Shown: piece after piece, positions 41,694-42,328 of the stretch | How positions within the stretch are numbered: the first letter of the stretch is position 1 | Layout: every line of letters starts with the position of its first letter | Assembly: GCA_042093735.1 (NCBI GenBank) | Contig: JBELEM010000016.1 | Location: 1-42,328 of the forward strand | Reading direction: 5' to 3' | From: Hellea sp042093735 | GTDB taxonomy: Bacteria; Pseudomonadota; Alphaproteobacteria; Caulobacterales; Maricaulaceae | Length of the DNA: 42,328 bases | Notes under the pieces: model-generated | What the model saw: the letters and a program-made list of their open reading frames with translations, nothing else | The model's database searches: none | Told to the model about the DNA's origin: nothing | Position numbers and translations under genes: made by a program

Positions 41694-42328
41694 ATGAAAG
41701 AAAATAAAATGCCAGTTCCTGTAATTGTATTAAATTTTGGCCATAGTGTTTTACGTAATCTTGACGACTATACAGAAGCAGCCAGTGAAATATATCGCCA
41801 CTACAGACAAGGCCAAAATGTAATAGCCGTAACCTCAGCTCAGGGAGATCAAACTGATATCTTACTGGCAGAAGCAAGACAAATTGGACCGGGTGAAGAT
41901 GCAAAAAATTTACCTGAATTGATACAACTTGGAGAAAGACGTTCAGCTGCTCTTTTAGCACTCGCACTTGAAAGAATCGGGGCTCCCGCATTTGTAAGAC
42001 AAGCAAGAGACTTAGGCCTTAAAGCAGAAAAATCTATGCTGGTGGATTTAGATACTAATCAACTAGAAACAGATCTGAAGAATCATGATATTGTTGTTAT
42101 GCCAGGACACGTAGCCATAGGTGAAAAAGATAGATCTGTATTACTTGCTGAAGGCGGGGCCGACATGACCGCTATTTATGTTGCGAAACGGCTTGGCGTA
42201 AAAGCGAAATTACTTAAGGATGTTGAAGGTGTTTTCGAACGTGATCCAAAATCTTCCGGACCAAAGCCAAAACGGTATGATAAAATTTCCTATGACGATG
42301 CTAAAATAAAAGCTTCGCCTTTGATATC
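41694..42328 (+). CDS. Aspartokinase-like amino acid kinase, partial
   Basis: Open frame running off the right edge, 211 codons visible. The amino acid kinase fold is recognisable: IVLNFGHSVLRNLDDYTEAA, VIAVTSAQGDQTDILLAEAR, LIQLGERRSAALLALALE, VVMPGHVAIGEKDRSVLLAEG, GGADMTAIYVAKRLGVKAKL and LLKDVEGVFERDPK, as in aspartokinases. The normal KFGG-S/T at the N-terminus is changed to N-F-G-H-S, losing the nucleotide-site Lys, and the usual F-x-G-R-G becomes an MPGHV form. So it may be a non-catalytic or altered kinase, perhaps the N-terminal part of a homoserine dehydrogenase-type protein. ATG 41709 is an alternative start. The neighbouring methionine genes fit an aspartate-pathway role. Confidence 0.75.
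   Translation, partial: MKENKMPVPVIVLNFGHSVLRNLDDYTEAASEIYRHYRQGQNVIAVTSAQGDQTDILLAEARQIGPGEDAKNLPELIQLGERRSAALLALALERIGAPAFVRQARDLGLKAEKSMLVDLDTNQLETDLKNHDIVVMPGHVAIGEKDRSVLLAEGGADMTAIYVAKRLGVKAKLLKDVEGVFERDPKSSGPKPKRYDKISYDDAKIKASPLI

Noticed and set aside
41632..42006. Minus-strand frame of 124 codons
   Set aside because: It is the shadow of the kinase-like gene on the plus strand, which matches a known family along its whole visible length.

Overview
The window is a dense, AT-rich stretch of an alphaproteobacterial chromosome, most likely from a free-living marine bacterium with a small genome. The lineage call rests on gene families and neighbourhoods typical of Alphaproteobacteria: GapR (DUF2312), a RegB/RegA (ActS/ActR) redox pair next to SenC/SCO1, a COX4-like protein beside pntA, a HIG1-domain protein coupled to PduO-type adenosyltransferase, LptM-lysA, ftsEX followed by a YdcF-like protein, chorismate mutase-tyrC, a DUF1289 protein and a DUF983 protein. 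Genes are tightly packed: three convergent pairs share the 4 bases of their stop codons, and many same-strand neighbours touch or overlap. A run of exactly 100 N at 29468-29567 marks a scaffold join, so the window comes from a draft assembly. I saw no tRNA, rRNA, CRISPR array, transposase or prophage gene.

Left part (1-9.5 kb): transhydrogenase subunit (partial), COX4-like membrane protein, a charged hypothetical, gapR, HIG1/PduO, then senC divergent from regB-regA. Next is a plus-strand cassette of a DUF3604 lipoprotein (broken by an in-frame TAA), a parvulin-type isomerase and a HupE/UreJ-like membrane protein. Centre (9.5-28 kb): tlpA-like thioredoxin, argH, a DUF1289 protein, two tandem paralogous secreted proteins of unknown function, lptM-lysA, ftsE-ftsX-ydcF, chorismate mutase-tyrC with a methyltransferase, a surface-polysaccharide/lipid A glycosyltransferase block (two GT2 enzymes, an ArnT-like enzyme, an O-antigen-ligase-like protein), then thrS, yidD, an IscU-like scaffold and a XerC-type recombinase.

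Right part (28-42 kb): a minus-strand branched-chain amino acid operon, ilvD-ilvC-ilvG-ilvM-leuA-leuC-leuD-leuB-(gap)-ilvA, encoding nearly every step to Ile, Val and Leu except the transaminase. Upstream of it lies the methionine pair metX-metB, then a DUF983 gene and a partial aspartokinase-like gene that runs off the edge.

The most interesting content is regulatory RNA. (1) Between metB and ilvD there is what looks like a complete ribosome-mediated attenuator: an extended -10 promoter, a 28-codon leader peptide in which half the residues are Leu/Ile/Val, an antiterminator arm embedded in the last leader codons, and an intrinsic terminator just before ilvD. It would put the whole 10-kb Ile/Val/Leu operon under charged-tRNA control. 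(2) Upstream of metX there is a clear SAM-I (S-box) riboswitch, a class uncommon in Alphaproteobacteria, with a possible Shine-Dalgarno-sequestering hairpin and no terminator, which suggests translational control. Together these give two adjacent amino-acid operons controlled by two different RNA mechanisms in about 2.5 kb.
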